NCBI GenBank assembly: GCA_041694635.1
Contig: JBDNHI010000104.1
Span: 1 to 64,000 of the forward strand
From: UBA969 sp041694635
Lineage (GTDB): Bacteria > Planctomycetota > Planctomycetia > Gemmatales > Gemmataceae
Length of the DNA: 64,000 bases
Reading direction: 5' to 3'
The notes beneath the pieces were generated by a model that did not search any database, was not told the origin of the DNA, and saw nothing but the letters and a program-made list of their open reading frames with translations. The position numbers were made by a program, and so were the translations under genes. Positions 26,248 through 36,035 of this stretch are shown one piece after another; within the stretch, counting starts at the first letter, position 1, and the number at the start of each line of letters is the position of its first letter.

Positions 26248-27096
26248 TTAGTTTTTTTCGCAGTAATCAATGACGGTTGCTACTTCGGTTCGCAAATTCA
26301 TCCGCGAAACAATTCGATCGAGGAAGCCGTGCTGCAATAAAAATTCACTGGTTTGGAACCCTTCGGGAAGTTCAAGTCTTACCGTATTCCATATAGTGCG
26401 TTTACCTGCAAACCCGATTAAAGCCCCAGGTTCTGCTAGGGTGATATCACCTTGAAATGCAAAACTAGCTGCTACCCCACCCATAGTTGGATTCGTAAGA
26501 ATGCTGATATAAAGGCAACCTGCAAGATGATGCCTGGCTAGTGCAGAAGAAACTTTCGCCATCTGCATAAGGGATAGAATTCCTTCTTGCATACGGGCGC
26601 CACCACCCGAACCACTTACGAAAATAAGTGGTAACTTTAAGCGGGTCGCTTCCTCGGCTGCCCTGCATAGTTTTTCCCCAACTACTGATCCCATTGATCC
26701 TGCCATAAATGCAAAATCGGTGATGCCTACTACAACCGGCCTTCCTCTAATGAATCCCCTTCCGACGGCAGCAGCATCCAGAAGCGAGGTTTTAGCTTGC
26801 TCCGCAATTATTCTTTCCTTGTAAGCAATTCGATCTTTAAAACCAAGTGGGTCACAGGGGCGCAAATCTCGATACCATTCTTCGAAGCTATCAGCGTCTA
26901 ATAGTTGGTCAATGCGTTCTTTCGTGGGCATATAGAAATGGTATTCACATTCGGGGCAAACAAAAAGTTTAGCTTCCACTTCCTTACGAAAAATGCTTGC
27001 TTTACAGCCCGGGCAACGGATCCAAAGTCCTTCCGGGACGCCGCGTTTTGGCCTTCCAGATAAAGCATTTGGCTGATTTAATTCGGTCGGCTCCAT
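26248..27096 (-). CDS. accD: Acetyl-CoA carboxylase carboxyltransferase, beta subunit
   Basis: Carboxyltransferase subunit that, with AccA, moves the carboxyl group from biotin to acetyl-CoA in fatty-acid synthesis. The N-terminal zinc ribbon has C28, C31, C47 and C50, followed by the crotonase-like domain with GRGFIRGRPVVVGITDFAFM, GSMGSVVGEK and SGSGGGARMQEG. Length 282 is standard. accA is not in view. Confidence 0.95.
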   Translation of the reverse strand: MEPTELNQPNALSGRPKRGVPEGLWIRCPGCKASIFRKEVEAKLFVCPECEYHFYMPTKERIDQLLDADSFEEWYRDLRPCDPLGFKDRIAYKERIIAEQAKTSLLDAAAVGRGFIRGRPVVVGITDFAFMAGSMGSVVGEKLCRAAEEATRLKLPLIFVSGSGGGARMQEGILSLMQMAKVSSALARHHLAGCLYISILTNPTMGGVAASFAFQGDITLAEPGALIGFAGKRTIWNTVRLELPEGFQTSEFLLQHGFLDRIVSRMNLRTEVATVIDYCEKN

Positions 27097-27372
27097 AGAG
27101 TCGATTTCCTTACCTGTTAAATATTCATTAAGTTCTATTCTGCTACAACTATACTTTATTACAAATGATAATAATAGTTATTTTGCTTGCTTGGGCCTAG
27201 GTCGTAATCTCTAAATCTGATTAATTTAAAGAAAATGAGAGAACGCCTTTTGGATTATTAGCGCTGCAATCTACTCATGAATTTTAATAATAAGTGAATT
27301 AGATGGCTAGAAAATACGATAAATATTACTATCATTATAAGAATGATAATGTTTTTTAAAGAGGTTTGAATC

Positions 27373-28443
27373 TTGGCTAAATTAGGGTTTGATCTTAGCG
27401 CCTATTTTTCAGGGGTAAATGGCCTGTTTTTTGGCCTACTTTCAGCTTCTTTCCTATTACTTATTGCAATTCAACCTATTCAAAAACGGGCCTCTTCTTC
27501 AAACCCTGAGCTTCTTCATGTTTCCTTTGATCCTACCAGAGAGGTTATTAATGAAATCAACGCTTTGTTCGTAAAAAATAGGCAAGGGCTTCTGGGAACC
27601 CAAGTCCGAGTTTTTCAATCACACGGCGGCTCCGGGAGTCAGGCCCGTTCTGTAGCGGATGGCTTATCTGCAGACATTGTTTCCTTTGCTTTGTTCACTG
27701 ATATGGAAGTTATCGCTCGAAAAAATCTTCTAAACACCGGCTATGAAAAAACAAAAGGTGTCCTTACCCCTCCTTGGAATTCCGCAATTGTTTTTGTTGT
27801 GCGGAAAGGTAATCCTAAAAAAATCAAGGACTGGGGAGACTTGGCCCGCCCCGATCTTGCCATCATCACGCCTAACCCAAAGATATCTGGCAACGGCAGA
27901 TTAGTATTTTTAAGTGCCTGGGGTTATATGTTGCATAAGGGCCATAATGAAACAGAGGCAAGGGATTTTCTTAAACAAATTTACAAGAATGTTCCGGTGA
28001 TGGATGCATCTGCTAGGGCTTCTCAGGTAACTTTCTTCCAAAAAAAAATCGGGGATGTTCAGCTTGCTTTTGAAAGCGAAGCATTGATGGCAGTAAAGGA
28101 GTCTGAAGGGCAACTTAAGATTATCTACCCTTCCATAAGTATTAAAATAGAACCCCCAATTGCATTGGTCGACCGGAATGTTGAAGCCAAGGGCACGCGA
28201 GAACTTGCTGAACTTTACCTCGATTTTTATTATTCTTACGAGGCTCAACAGGTTATTGCTAAAAATGGCTATAGGCCCATTAGCCCTTTGGTAGCCCATG
28301 AGTTTAAGGATAAATTTCCTGATATCAAACTTTTCGAAGTTGGGTTGCTAGGAAGGTCATGGGCTGAGTTACAATCTGATTTCTTTGGTGAAAATGGAAT
28401 ATTTGATCAAGTGTTTCAAGCAATCCGAAAAGATAGAAAGTGA
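27373..28443 (+). CDS. sbp: Periplasmic sulfate-binding protein
   Basis: Solute-binding protein of the sulfate ABC importer. It has an N-terminal hydrophobic anchor or signal (VNGLFFGLLSASFLLLIAI, residues 15-33), then HVSFDPTREV, SHGGSGSQARSVADGLSADIVSFAL and PPWNSAIVFVVRKGNPK, which are the conserved ligand-pocket segments of the sulfate/thiosulfate-binding family. Start is TTG at 27373 with GAGG 8 bases before it. First gene of the sulfate operon, followed by cysT after 24 bases. Confidence 0.92.
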   Translation: MAKLGFDLSAYFSGVNGLFFGLLSASFLLLIAIQPIQKRASSSNPELLHVSFDPTREVINEINALFVKNRQGLLGTQVRVFQSHGGSGSQARSVADGLSADIVSFALFTDMEVIARKNLLNTGYEKTKGVLTPPWNSAIVFVVRKGNPKKIKDWGDLARPDLAIITPNPKISGNGRLVFLSAWGYMLHKGHNETEARDFLKQIYKNVPVMDASARASQVTFFQKKIGDVQLAFESEALMAVKESEGQLKIIYPSISIKIEPPIALVDRNVEAKGTRELAELYLDFYYSYEAQQVIAKNGYRPISPLVAHEFKDKFPDIKLFEVGLLGRSWAELQSDFFGENGIFDQVFQAIRKDRK

Positions 28444-28467
28444 CTTTAAGTCTGTAAACGGTGATTT

Positions 28468-29289
28468 ATGCAATCTAAAACCAGGAGTCCACTTCCAGGC
28501 CTTAGTCTTAGCCTTGGTTATTCAATTACTTATTTAAGCTTACTTGTACTTATTCCACTTTCCGCTTGTTTTATTAAGGCTGGGTCTCTTAGTTTTCTAG
28601 AATTTTGGAACATCGTTTGGAGCGAAAGAACCCGGGCCGCCTACTCGCTTACTTTCACTAGTGCATTTGTAGCTGCGGTGATCAATGTATTTATTGGCTT
28701 TCTTGTTGCGTGGGTTCTGGTGCGGTACGAATTTCCTTTTAAAAAGTTTGTTGATGCGATGATTGATCTTCCTCTTGCACTTCCTACGGCAGTTGCGGGT
28801 TTGGTTTATTCGAGCCTTTATGTAGAAAGTGGTTGGCTGGGTCAGTATTTAGTGCCATTAGGTATTAATGCAGCTTATACGAAGTTTGCAATTATTTGGG
28901 TGTTGGTGTTCACTGGGTTTCCCTTTGTAGTGCGAACGGTGCAACCCGTGCTTGAAGAACTTGACCCTGAAGTGGAGGAAGCTGCGTCAATACTTGGGGC
29001 CAGCCGGCTTCAGATTTTTACTAAGATTTTATTTCCTACTGTTTTTCCTGCTGTACTTTCTGGGTTTGCACAGGCTTTTGCTAGGGGCTTGGGTGAATAT
29101 GGCTCGGTTATTTTTGTTTCTAGCAACATTCCTTTTGAAACCGAGCTTGCCCCAGTTCTTATTGTAACCCGACTAGAAGAAATGGCCTACCCTGAGGCTA
29201 CTGCTATTGCTACGGTGTTATTAGTTGCATCCTTTTTATTATTAGCATTTATCAATACCATCGAAATGTGGAGCAAGCGCCTTGGCTAA
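28468..29289 (+). CDS. cysT: Sulfate ABC transporter permease CysT
   Basis: Inner-membrane subunit of the sulfate importer, 273 residues, about six membrane segments. The ABC contact loop is EEAASILGASRLQIFTKILFPTVFPAVLSGFAQAFARGLGEYGSV (EAA motif), and the LPTAVAGLVYSSLY segment is typical of CysT. It overlaps the start of cysW by eight bases, so the two are translationally coupled. Confidence 0.93.
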   Translation: MQSKTRSPLPGLSLSLGYSITYLSLLVLIPLSACFIKAGSLSFLEFWNIVWSERTRAAYSLTFTSAFVAAVINVFIGFLVAWVLVRYEFPFKKFVDAMIDLPLALPTAVAGLVYSSLYVESGWLGQYLVPLGINAAYTKFAIIWVLVFTGFPFVVRTVQPVLEELDPEVEEAASILGASRLQIFTKILFPTVFPAVLSGFAQAFARGLGEYGSVIFVSSNIPFETELAPVLIVTRLEEMAYPEATAIATVLLVASFLLLAFINTIEMWSKRLG

Positions 29290-30160
29290 TCAAATTACCA
29301 GCTTTGCTGCACCAAAAAAGAAAAGGCTGGAAGACCCAGCTTGGCTTAGGTATTTACTCATTACCTCGGCACTTAGCGTAGTTACCCTGATCATTGGTAT
29401 CCCAGTATTTCATGTTTTTTATAAAGCTTTTGAGAAAGGGACGGGGGTCTACTTTGATAGTCTTTTTAATAACGCAAACACTTTGCACTCGATTTTTCTT
29501 ACGCTTTCAATTGCACCTAGGGCTGTGTTTTTAAGTGTTATTTTTGGACTCGTAGCAGCTTGGGCTATTGCTCGGTTTCGCTTTCCTGGTAGAGCCATTT
29601 TGCTTACACTTATGGATTTACCCCTTGCCGTTTCGCCCGTGGTCGCAGGTTTAGTTTTTGTGCTTTTGTTTGGTATGCAAGGATGGTTTGGCCCTTGGCT
29701 TGCAAGCCATAATCTGCAAATCCTTTTTAGTACCCCTGCCCTTGTTCTTGCAACCTGCTTTGTTACTCTTCCTTATGTTGTGCGTGAACTGCTTCCAGTT
29801 TTAGAAGCGTATGGAGAAGAAGAAGAACTTGCTGCTGTAAGTTTGGGGGCAAACGGTTGGCAGATGTTTTGGCGAATTACTTTGCCTAACATTCGCTTGG
29901 CGCTTATTTATGGCATAATCCTTTGCAATGCTCGTGCAATGGGAGAGTTTGGTGCTGTCTATGTTGTTTCGGGTCGTATTTCTGGATTTAATGATACGAT
30001 GCCTTTGCGTATTGAAAAACTCTTTCAAGAATACGATATGACGGGCGCCTTTGCTCTTGCTTCCGTACTTACTTTTTTGGCGTTGATTACGCTTGGGGTT
30101 AAAACTTATTTGGAAAAGAATATGGAGAATCGGCATTCAGATTCTGGAGGAACAAAATGA
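29282..30160 (+). CDS. cysW: Sulfate ABC transporter permease CysW
   Basis: Second permease of the sulfate importer, 292 residues. It has six hydrophobic segments, LPLAVSPVVAGLVFVLLFG, and the EAA loop EEELAAVSLGANGWQMFWRITLPNIRLALIYGIILCNARAMGEFGAV. The start is a TTG at 29282 inside the end of cysT, and the stop overlaps the cysA start as ATGA at 30157-30160. Confidence 0.92.
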   Translation: MANQITSFAAPKKKRLEDPAWLRYLLITSALSVVTLIIGIPVFHVFYKAFEKGTGVYFDSLFNNANTLHSIFLTLSIAPRAVFLSVIFGLVAAWAIARFRFPGRAILLTLMDLPLAVSPVVAGLVFVLLFGMQGWFGPWLASHNLQILFSTPALVLATCFVTLPYVVRELLPVLEAYGEEEELAAVSLGANGWQMFWRITLPNIRLALIYGIILCNARAMGEFGAVYVVSGRISGFNDTMPLRIEKLFQEYDMTGAFALASVLTFLALITLGVKTYLEKNMENRHSDSGGTK

Positions 30161-31212
30161 CTATCTCCATTAAAAATGTGTCAAAGAAGTTTAACAACTT
30201 TAGTGCGTTAGATAAAATTAGCTTTACGATTCCAGATGGGGAGTTAGTTGCTTTACTAGGGCCATCTGGATCTGGAAAAACTACGCTTTTGCGCATCATT
30301 GCTGGGCTTGAAAACCCTGATGAAGGTTCGGTTCATTACAGCGATTTGGAAGTAACTACGAAATCTGCGAAGGACCGAAATGTTGGGTTTGTCTTTCAAC
30401 ATTATGCGCTTTTTAGGCATATGACTGTTTTTGATAACATCGGATTTGGCTTAAGTGTGCGAGGTTTACCCAAAGAAAAAATCGCCCAAAGGGTGGGTGA
30501 GTTGTTACACCTTATTAGACTCGAGGGATTGGAAAATAGGTATCCTTCTCAACTTTCAGGCGGGCAAAGACAGCGTATTGCACTTGCCCGTGCGCTTGCC
30601 GCACAACCCAAAGTGCTTTTACTGGATGAACCCTTTGGCGCACTCGATGCTAAGGTCCGTATTGAATTGCGTGAATGGCTTCGCAGGTTGCACGATGAAA
30701 TCCATGTTACCAGTATTTTTGTAACTCACGATCAGGAAGAGGCCTTTGCTGTTGCAGATAAGGTGGTGGTGATGCGTGCAGGGAAGATTGAGCAGATTGG
30801 ATCACCAACCGATGTTTTCGAGAACCCCGCCAATGCCTTTGTGATGGATTTCTTAGGGCAGGTGAATGTCTTTGAAGGGATGCTTGTAAACGGAGTTCCA
30901 AGGATTACTGGATTTAGTGATTTGAAGGGCCCGCCTCAGAATGATTTTTGTTCTAAGACTATCTATGTTCGGCCTTACGAGTTAGATATTGAGGTTAATT
31001 TAACTTCGATTGAAGCATTACCCGCAAAAATAATGCATATTAATCCAGCAGGGCCTGTTGTTCGAGTTCACCTGCAAGATTTAAATTCTATTGCCACTGT
31101 GTTTGTTGAGATTAATTTTTCGAAGTTAAAAGAACTTGGAATTACAACGGGACAAAAGGTATATATTCAGCCAAAAAGACTCCGAATCTTTACGCCCGAT
31201 TATATGATTTAA
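30157..31212 (+). CDS. cysA: Sulfate/thiosulfate importer ATPase CysA
   Basis: Energising subunit of the sulfate importer. Motifs in the 351 residues: Walker A GPSGSGKTT, Q-loop VFQHYALFRHMTVFDN, signature LSGGQRQRIALARAL, Walker B VLLLDEPFGALD and switch histidine in FVTHDQEEAF. The C-terminal part (about 240-350) is the regulatory TOBE-like domain, with the 'VRPYELDIE' segment found in CysA. Overlaps cysW by four bases. Confidence 0.94.
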   Translation: MTISIKNVSKKFNNFSALDKISFTIPDGELVALLGPSGSGKTTLLRIIAGLENPDEGSVHYSDLEVTTKSAKDRNVGFVFQHYALFRHMTVFDNIGFGLSVRGLPKEKIAQRVGELLHLIRLEGLENRYPSQLSGGQRQRIALARALAAQPKVLLLDEPFGALDAKVRIELREWLRRLHDEIHVTSIFVTHDQEEAFAVADKVVVMRAGKIEQIGSPTDVFENPANAFVMDFLGQVNVFEGMLVNGVPRITGFSDLKGPPQNDFCSKTIYVRPYELDIEVNLTSIEALPAKIMHINPAGPVVRVHLQDLNSIATVFVEINFSKLKELGITTGQKVYIQPKRLRIFTPDYMI

Positions 31213-31245
31213 GTAGGGATTTTGAAACGGCCTAGTAAGCCAAGG

Positions 31246-32337
31246 TTAGACATTAAACAGGAAATGGCAGATGTCACCATCTTGCATAATGTATTCCTTG
31301 CCTACAATTTTAAGCTTTCCAGCGGCTCGTATATCTTTTTCAGATTTGTAGTGTTCGAGGTCTTGTAGTGAATAAACCTCGGCCCTAATAAAGCCCCTTT
31401 CAAAATCGGTATGTATCACGCCTGCTGCTTGGGGGGCAGTTGCTCCGATTGGTACAGGCCAGGCACGAACCTCTTTTTCCCCCGCAGTGAAGTAGCTTTG
31501 GTAGCCAAGCGATTTATATGCGGCACGCGCTAGCACTGCAAGTGATGGCTCTATAATTCCAGCGGAAGATAACATCTCAGCTCTATCTGCTTCTTCAAGT
31601 TCTGCAATTTCAGCTTCCAGCTTGGCGCATACGGGCACGACTTCGGCCCCTACCTTCTTAGCAAATTCCCGTACTTGCATCACCATCGGGCCTTTGCCTT
31701 CTAAGTCCGTTTCATCTACATTTGCTACATATAATACTTGTTTGGCAGTCATCAGGCCAAAAGCGCTGATAGCCTTGGCTTCGTTTTCTGGTAGTTTAAG
31801 GGTTCGTAATGGTTGATCAGCTTTTAAGTGAACCAGCGATTTTTTGATTGCTTCTACGCGGTCCTTGGCTTCTTTGTCTCCTCCTTTGGCGCTTCGTTCT
31901 GCTTTGGAAAGAGCGGCTTCTAATGTCTGTAAATCGGCCAACATCAACTCTATTTCTATCACTTCGATATCACTTAGCGGGTCAATTTTTCCTGCGACAT
32001 GTATTACATCGGGATCTTCAAAACAACGCACCACTTGAAGGATTGCATCCACTTCTCGTATATGGCTCAGAAATTTATTGCCCATCCCTTCACCTTCACT
32101 TGCACCTTTGACTATTCCAGCAATATCAACTAGCGTTAATGCCGATGGAATGATTTTCTGCGGTACAATAAATTTTGTGATCCTGTTTAGCCTAGGATCG
32201 GGTACTGGGACAATGCCCTCGTTTGGCTCGATGGTGCAAAAGGGATAATTAGCTGCTTGAGCCCCTTTAGAACTTGTTAAAGCGTTGAAAAGAGTACTTT
32301 TTCCTACATTCGGCAATCCAACAATTCCAGCTTTCAT
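31246..32337 (-). CDS. ychF: Ribosome-associated ATPase YchF/Ola1
   Basis: Obg-related nucleotidase that prefers ATP and binds ribosomes. It has G1 GLPNVGKSTLFNAL at residues 6-19, G3 DIAGIVKGASEGEGMGNKFL, a coiled-coil insertion (about 125-175) and a C-terminal TGS domain with GVIHTDFERGFIRAEV. The 363-residue length is standard. Monocistronic by its surroundings. Confidence 0.95.
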   Translation of the reverse strand: MKAGIVGLPNVGKSTLFNALTSSKGAQAANYPFCTIEPNEGIVPVPDPRLNRITKFIVPQKIIPSALTLVDIAGIVKGASEGEGMGNKFLSHIREVDAILQVVRCFEDPDVIHVAGKIDPLSDIEVIEIELMLADLQTLEAALSKAERSAKGGDKEAKDRVEAIKKSLVHLKADQPLRTLKLPENEAKAISAFGLMTAKQVLYVANVDETDLEGKGPMVMQVREFAKKVGAEVVPVCAKLEAEIAELEEADRAEMLSSAGIIEPSLAVLARAAYKSLGYQSYFTAGEKEVRAWPVPIGATAPQAAGVIHTDFERGFIRAEVYSLQDLEHYKSEKDIRAAGKLKIVGKEYIMQDGDICHFLFNV

Positions 32338-32509
32338 AATGCCTTCTGCCTTTGATAAATGTTCTTAGTGTGGAAGCCCGCTCAGTGCAAGCCGTGGTAT
32401 CAATTATTAAATCTTAGAAGCCCTGAAAATAACCTTGGTACTGTAACAGTTGTAAAACTAGAGTTCTACTTTCGTTTTGTTAGAAAGTGTTCTTGGGGCT
32501 GGTTTAATA

Positions 32510-33700
32510 TTACTTTTCATCTATTTCACCTAAAGCAGCAAAGGGGGTACCTTCGACATATTCTAGAAATGCACCACCCCCCGTTGAAACATGAGTCATT
32601 TTTTCAGCAAGGCCAAAGTCTTCGACAGCTTCGGCGGTTTCGCCACCACCAACAACGGTTACGCCTTGAGAGGCAGCCATCGTGTTGGCAATAGCTTTGG
32701 TACCTTTGCTGTAGGGTTCATCTTCGAATTTGCCCAAAGGGCCATTCCAAAGAACGGTGGAGGATTTAGCAACTTCAGCGCAGTAAAGTTCGATAGTTTT
32801 GGGGCCGATATCGATACCAATCCAGCCTTCTGGGATCTCGCCTTCGAACACTTTTGCGCCTTGGGGTTCATCAAGCTTTTGCACAGCAAGATGATCAACA
32901 GGAAGTTGGATTTTTCCCTTGCCTAGTTCAAGAAGTTCGGAAGCGATATGGAGTTTATCTGATTCAACCCGAGACCCGCCAATGTTTTTGCCTTGGGCTT
33001 TCATAAAAGTATAGGTCATAGCACCCCCGATGATCACCTTATCAACTTTGAGAAGTAGTGCTTTGATGAATTTGATTTTGTCGGAGACTTTGCCCCCACC
33101 TAAGATACCTAGCATAGGTCTAGATGGGTTGCTAAAAAGCTGTTCAAGAATTGTTAGTTCTTTCGCCACAAGCGTACCAACAACCCGAGGTTTTCCTTTT
33201 AATGCGGCGGGAACCCCTAGCATAGATGCATCTTTTCGATGGCAGGTTCCAAAGGCGTCATTTACATAAATATCACCTAAGCTTGCTAGTTCTTGGGCAA
33301 AGGTGGGGTCTCCTGCTTGTTCCCCGGGATGGAATCTTACATTTTCTAGGACCAAAACTTCGCCAGGCTTAAGATTGGCGGCAGCGGATTTTGCATCGGG
33401 GCCAATAATGCTATCAACTTTTTGAACTGGTTTGCCTAAAAGTTCGCCTAATCTTTTAGCTATATTGTTCATTTTAAAAGGTGCATCTTTAATCGGATCG
33501 CCTTTGGGGCGACCTAAATGGCTCATCGCTATTACAGCAGCGCCTTTTTCTAACAAAACCTTAATTGTCGGTAGGGCGCCTCGGATGCGACGGTCGTTAG
33601 TTATTTCGCCCTGCTCGTTTTGTGGGACATTGAAGTCAACCCGCACGAGTACTTTTTTGCCTTCAATGTTGCCTAACGAAAAGATATCTTTTTTTGCCAT
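32510..33700 (-). CDS. pgk: Phosphoglycerate kinase
   Basis: Glycolytic enzyme interconverting 1,3-bisphosphoglycerate and 3-phosphoglycerate with ATP formation. Conserved segments: KVLVRVDFNVPQNE, AVIAMSHLGRPKG, LENVRFHPGEQAGD, NDAFGTCHRKDASMLG, LGGGKVSDKI, LWNGPLGKFE and the C-terminal HVSTGGGAFLEYVEG. Length 396 is normal. It lies downstream of gap but is separated from it by a strong terminator at 33762-33795. Confidence 0.96.
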   Translation of the reverse strand: MAKKDIFSLGNIEGKKVLVRVDFNVPQNEQGEITNDRRIRGALPTIKVLLEKGAAVIAMSHLGRPKGDPIKDAPFKMNNIAKRLGELLGKPVQKVDSIIGPDAKSAAANLKPGEVLVLENVRFHPGEQAGDPTFAQELASLGDIYVNDAFGTCHRKDASMLGVPAALKGKPRVVGTLVAKELTILEQLFSNPSRPMLGILGGGKVSDKIKFIKALLLKVDKVIIGGAMTYTFMKAQGKNIGGSRVESDKLHIASELLELGKGKIQLPVDHLAVQKLDEPQGAKVFEGEIPEGWIGIDIGPKTIELYCAEVAKSSTVLWNGPLGKFEDEPYSKGTKAIANTMAASQGVTVVGGGETAEAVEDFGLAEKMTHVSTGGGAFLEYVEGTPFAALGEIDEK

Positions 33701-33756
33701 TGCGATAGCTTTCTTAAATGAATGTTGAGTTATAAAGCCAAAATAAAGACTGCAAA

Positions 33757-33795
33757 AAAATAAAGGGGTTGGTCCATTACAGACCGAACCCCTTT
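33757..33795 (-). terminator. Intrinsic terminator between gap and pgk
   Basis: On the minus strand, AAAGGGGTT and GGTC arms (33782-33795 with 33762-33774) form a 13-bp stem with one bulged base, followed by a T-rich run (33754-33761). It should end the gap transcript and lets pgk be expressed separately. Confidence 0.85.
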
Positions 33796-33809
33796 TGATT
33801 TAATAGCTT

Positions 33810-34838
33810 TTACTTAATCAGTTTGACAAGTTTAACTGCAAGGTCTGCGGTGCGAACGCTGTAGCCCCATTCGTTATCGTACCAGCCAAACACTTTAACT
33901 GTAGTGCCTTTGCCTTTGGGGCTAACCAAGGTACAAAGAGAATCAAAAATGCAACTGTGTGGGTTATCGATGATATCGGAGGAAACAATTGGGTCTTCGG
34001 TGTATTCAAGTACACCTTTAAGAGCACCATGAGCAGCGGCCTTGAAAGCAGCGTTAACTTCTTCCACGGTGACTTCGCGTTTGAGTTGGACGGTAAGGTC
34101 GGTGATGGAACCGTCTGGCACAGGAACTCGAAGAGCGGTGCCATCGAGTTTACCGGCCATAGCAGGAATAACCAAGCCAATAGCTTTGGCAGCGCCAGTG
34201 CTACTTGGGATGATATTGCAACCAGCGGCGCGAGCCCTTCTGGGATCAGAGTGAATCTGATCCGCAACATTTTGGTCATTGGTATAGGCGTGAACGGTAG
34301 TCATCACACCACAAACAATACCGAAATTATCTTCCAAGGTCTTAACCATAGGTGCTAAGGAATTGGTGGTGCAAGAAGCGTTAGAAACGCATTGGTGATC
34401 TGCGGTAAGTTCGTGATCGTTTACGCCAATAACCACGGTTTTGTCTTCGCCTTTTGCAGGGGCGGTTATGATAACCTTCTTGGCGCCGGCTCTAATATGA
34501 TCGATAAAACCACCTTTTGGAGTTTCTTTTTCAGTGAAAAGCCCAGTGGATTCAATTACGATTTCAACGCCCATAGCACCCCAAGGAAGCTTGGAAGGAT
34601 CTCGTTCTTTAAGGACTTTAATAGTTTTTCCAGCAACTATAAGTGAGTCTTCGGTGGCTTCCACGGAATGTGGAAATTTACCGTGTACCGAGTCGTATTT
34701 AAGTAGTAATGCCAAACTTTTAGGGTTACCGAGATCATTGATGGCGATGACATCAAGTTCGGATTTTTTTTCCATGAGAGCGCGGAAGACCATTCTACCA
34801 ATTCGCCCAAATCCATTAATACCAATCTTAGTTGCCAT
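33810..34838 (-). CDS. gap: Glyceraldehyde-3-phosphate dehydrogenase, type I
   Basis: NAD-dependent glycolytic dehydrogenase. From the ATG at 34838 the protein has 342 residues and opens KIGINGFGRIGRMVFRALME. It contains the catalytic cysteine in SNASCTTNSLAP, the HAYTNDQNV segment and WYDNEWGYSVR near the end. GAGG lies about 8 bases upstream of this ATG, so it was preferred over an ATG five codons further up. The mdh gene is divergent from it. Confidence 0.96.
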   Translation of the reverse strand: MATKIGINGFGRIGRMVFRALMEKKSELDVIAINDLGNPKSLALLLKYDSVHGKFPHSVEATEDSLIVAGKTIKVLKERDPSKLPWGAMGVEIVIESTGLFTEKETPKGGFIDHIRAGAKKVIITAPAKGEDKTVVIGVNDHELTADHQCVSNASCTTNSLAPMVKTLEDNFGIVCGVMTTVHAYTNDQNVADQIHSDPRRARAAGCNIIPSSTGAAKAIGLVIPAMAGKLDGTALRVPVPDGSITDLTVQLKREVTVEEVNAAFKAAAHGALKGVLEYTEDPIVSSDIIDNPHSCIFDSLCTLVSPKGKGTTVKVFGWYDNEWGYSVRTADLAVKLVKLIK

Positions 34839-35045
34839 TTTTATAAACCTCACTTTTTCTTAAATAAAAAGCCAAGAATTAAAGGTAAAAGCAATTAAAA
34901 CTCGGTTTTCGAGAGCAAACCTATTGACACTTGTGGCCGAGTTGCGCATGCGTTGGTATTTTATAAAATATGATTTAATATCGTGAAGTCGAGGGGATAA
35001 AACCATTGCTTCATAGGTTTTTCTTTAATTTTTCTGGAGGTTATA

Positions 35046-36035
35046 ATGGCTGGAACAGTTCGCGTTGCGGTTACTGGTGCTGCTGGTCAAGTTGCTTATG
35101 CTATGTTAGGCAGATTAGCCTCGGGCGAAGTTTTTGGGCATAACACGCAGGTGATCTTGCAACTTCTGGAAATTCCTCAGGCCTTACCGGTATTAGAGGG
35201 AGTTGCGATGGAACTCGACGATTGTTCTTTTCCTCTTCTTAAAGAAATTATTCTGACCGATAGCGCTGATAAAGCCTTTGATAGTTGCAATTATGCTCTT
35301 TTAGTTGGCTCTTTTCCCCGCAAACAAGGAATGGAAAGAAAGGAATTGTTGGACATAAACGGTAAAATTTTCGTAGGCCAAGGCAAAGCTCTTGCAGCAA
35401 ATGCCGCCTCTGATGTTCGCATTCTTGTCGTTGGTAATCCTTGTAATACTAATTGCTTGGTAGCAAGGTCAAATGGTAAAAGTATCCCTGCAGAACGATG
35501 GACAGCGATGACAAGGCTTGATCACAATCGAGCACGAACCGCCTTGGCAAAAAAAGCGGGCGTCCTCAGCCAAGAAGTTTCTCAAGTTACAATCTGGGGC
35601 AATCATAGTAACACTCAGTTCCCAGATTTTACCAACGCTAAAATTCAGGGTAAGCCTGCCGAGCAAATCATTACCGATCGTAAATGGCTCGAAGAATCTT
35701 TTGTTTCCACCATCCAGACCCGAGGCGCTGCTGTCATTAAGGCTCGCGGAATGAGCAGTGCTATGTCTGCTGCGAATGGCGCAATTGATCATGTTAAAAG
35801 CCTTGTAAATCCTACTCCTTCTAACGATTGGGTTAGTATGGCTGTTGTGTCTAAAGGAGAATATGGCGTGCCTAAAGATTTAGTATTCGGTTATCCTTGC
35901 ACTTCAGATGGAAAGGGAAATTACCACATTGTTGAAGGGTTGAAACACGATGCGTTTGGCCAAAGAAAAATGCAAATCACTCTTAATGAGTTGTTAGAAG
36001 AAAAGGAATCAGTCAAAGAATTGATCCTTTCCTAA
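35046..36035 (+). CDS. mdh: Malate dehydrogenase (mdh type 2)
   Basis: NAD-dependent oxidation of malate to oxaloacetate in the citric acid cycle. The 329-residue length and the opening VAVTGAAGQVAYAMLGRLASGEVFG fit the type 2 (cytosolic-like) family, as do PRKQGMERKELL (substrate-contacting arginines kept), VVGNPCNTNCLVA, the LDHNRA segment with the catalytic Asp, and VTIWGNHSNTQFPD with the catalytic His. GAS/GAR in the mobile loop reads GSF. GGAGG stands 7 bases before the ATG. Confidence 0.93.
   Translation: MAGTVRVAVTGAAGQVAYAMLGRLASGEVFGHNTQVILQLLEIPQALPVLEGVAMELDDCSFPLLKEIILTDSADKAFDSCNYALLVGSFPRKQGMERKELLDINGKIFVGQGKALAANAASDVRILVVGNPCNTNCLVARSNGKSIPAERWTAMTRLDHNRARTALAKKAGVLSQEVSQVTIWGNHSNTQFPDFTNAKIQGKPAEQIITDRKWLEESFVSTIQTRGAAVIKARGMSSAMSAANGAIDHVKSLVNPTPSNDWVSMAVVSKGEYGVPKDLVFGYPCTSDGKGNYHIVEGLKHDAFGQRKMQITLNELLEEKESVKELILS

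Noticed and set aside
33957..34358. Plus-strand frame of 133 codons inside gap
   Set aside because: It lies opposite highly conserved GAPDH codons and is a reading-frame shadow.
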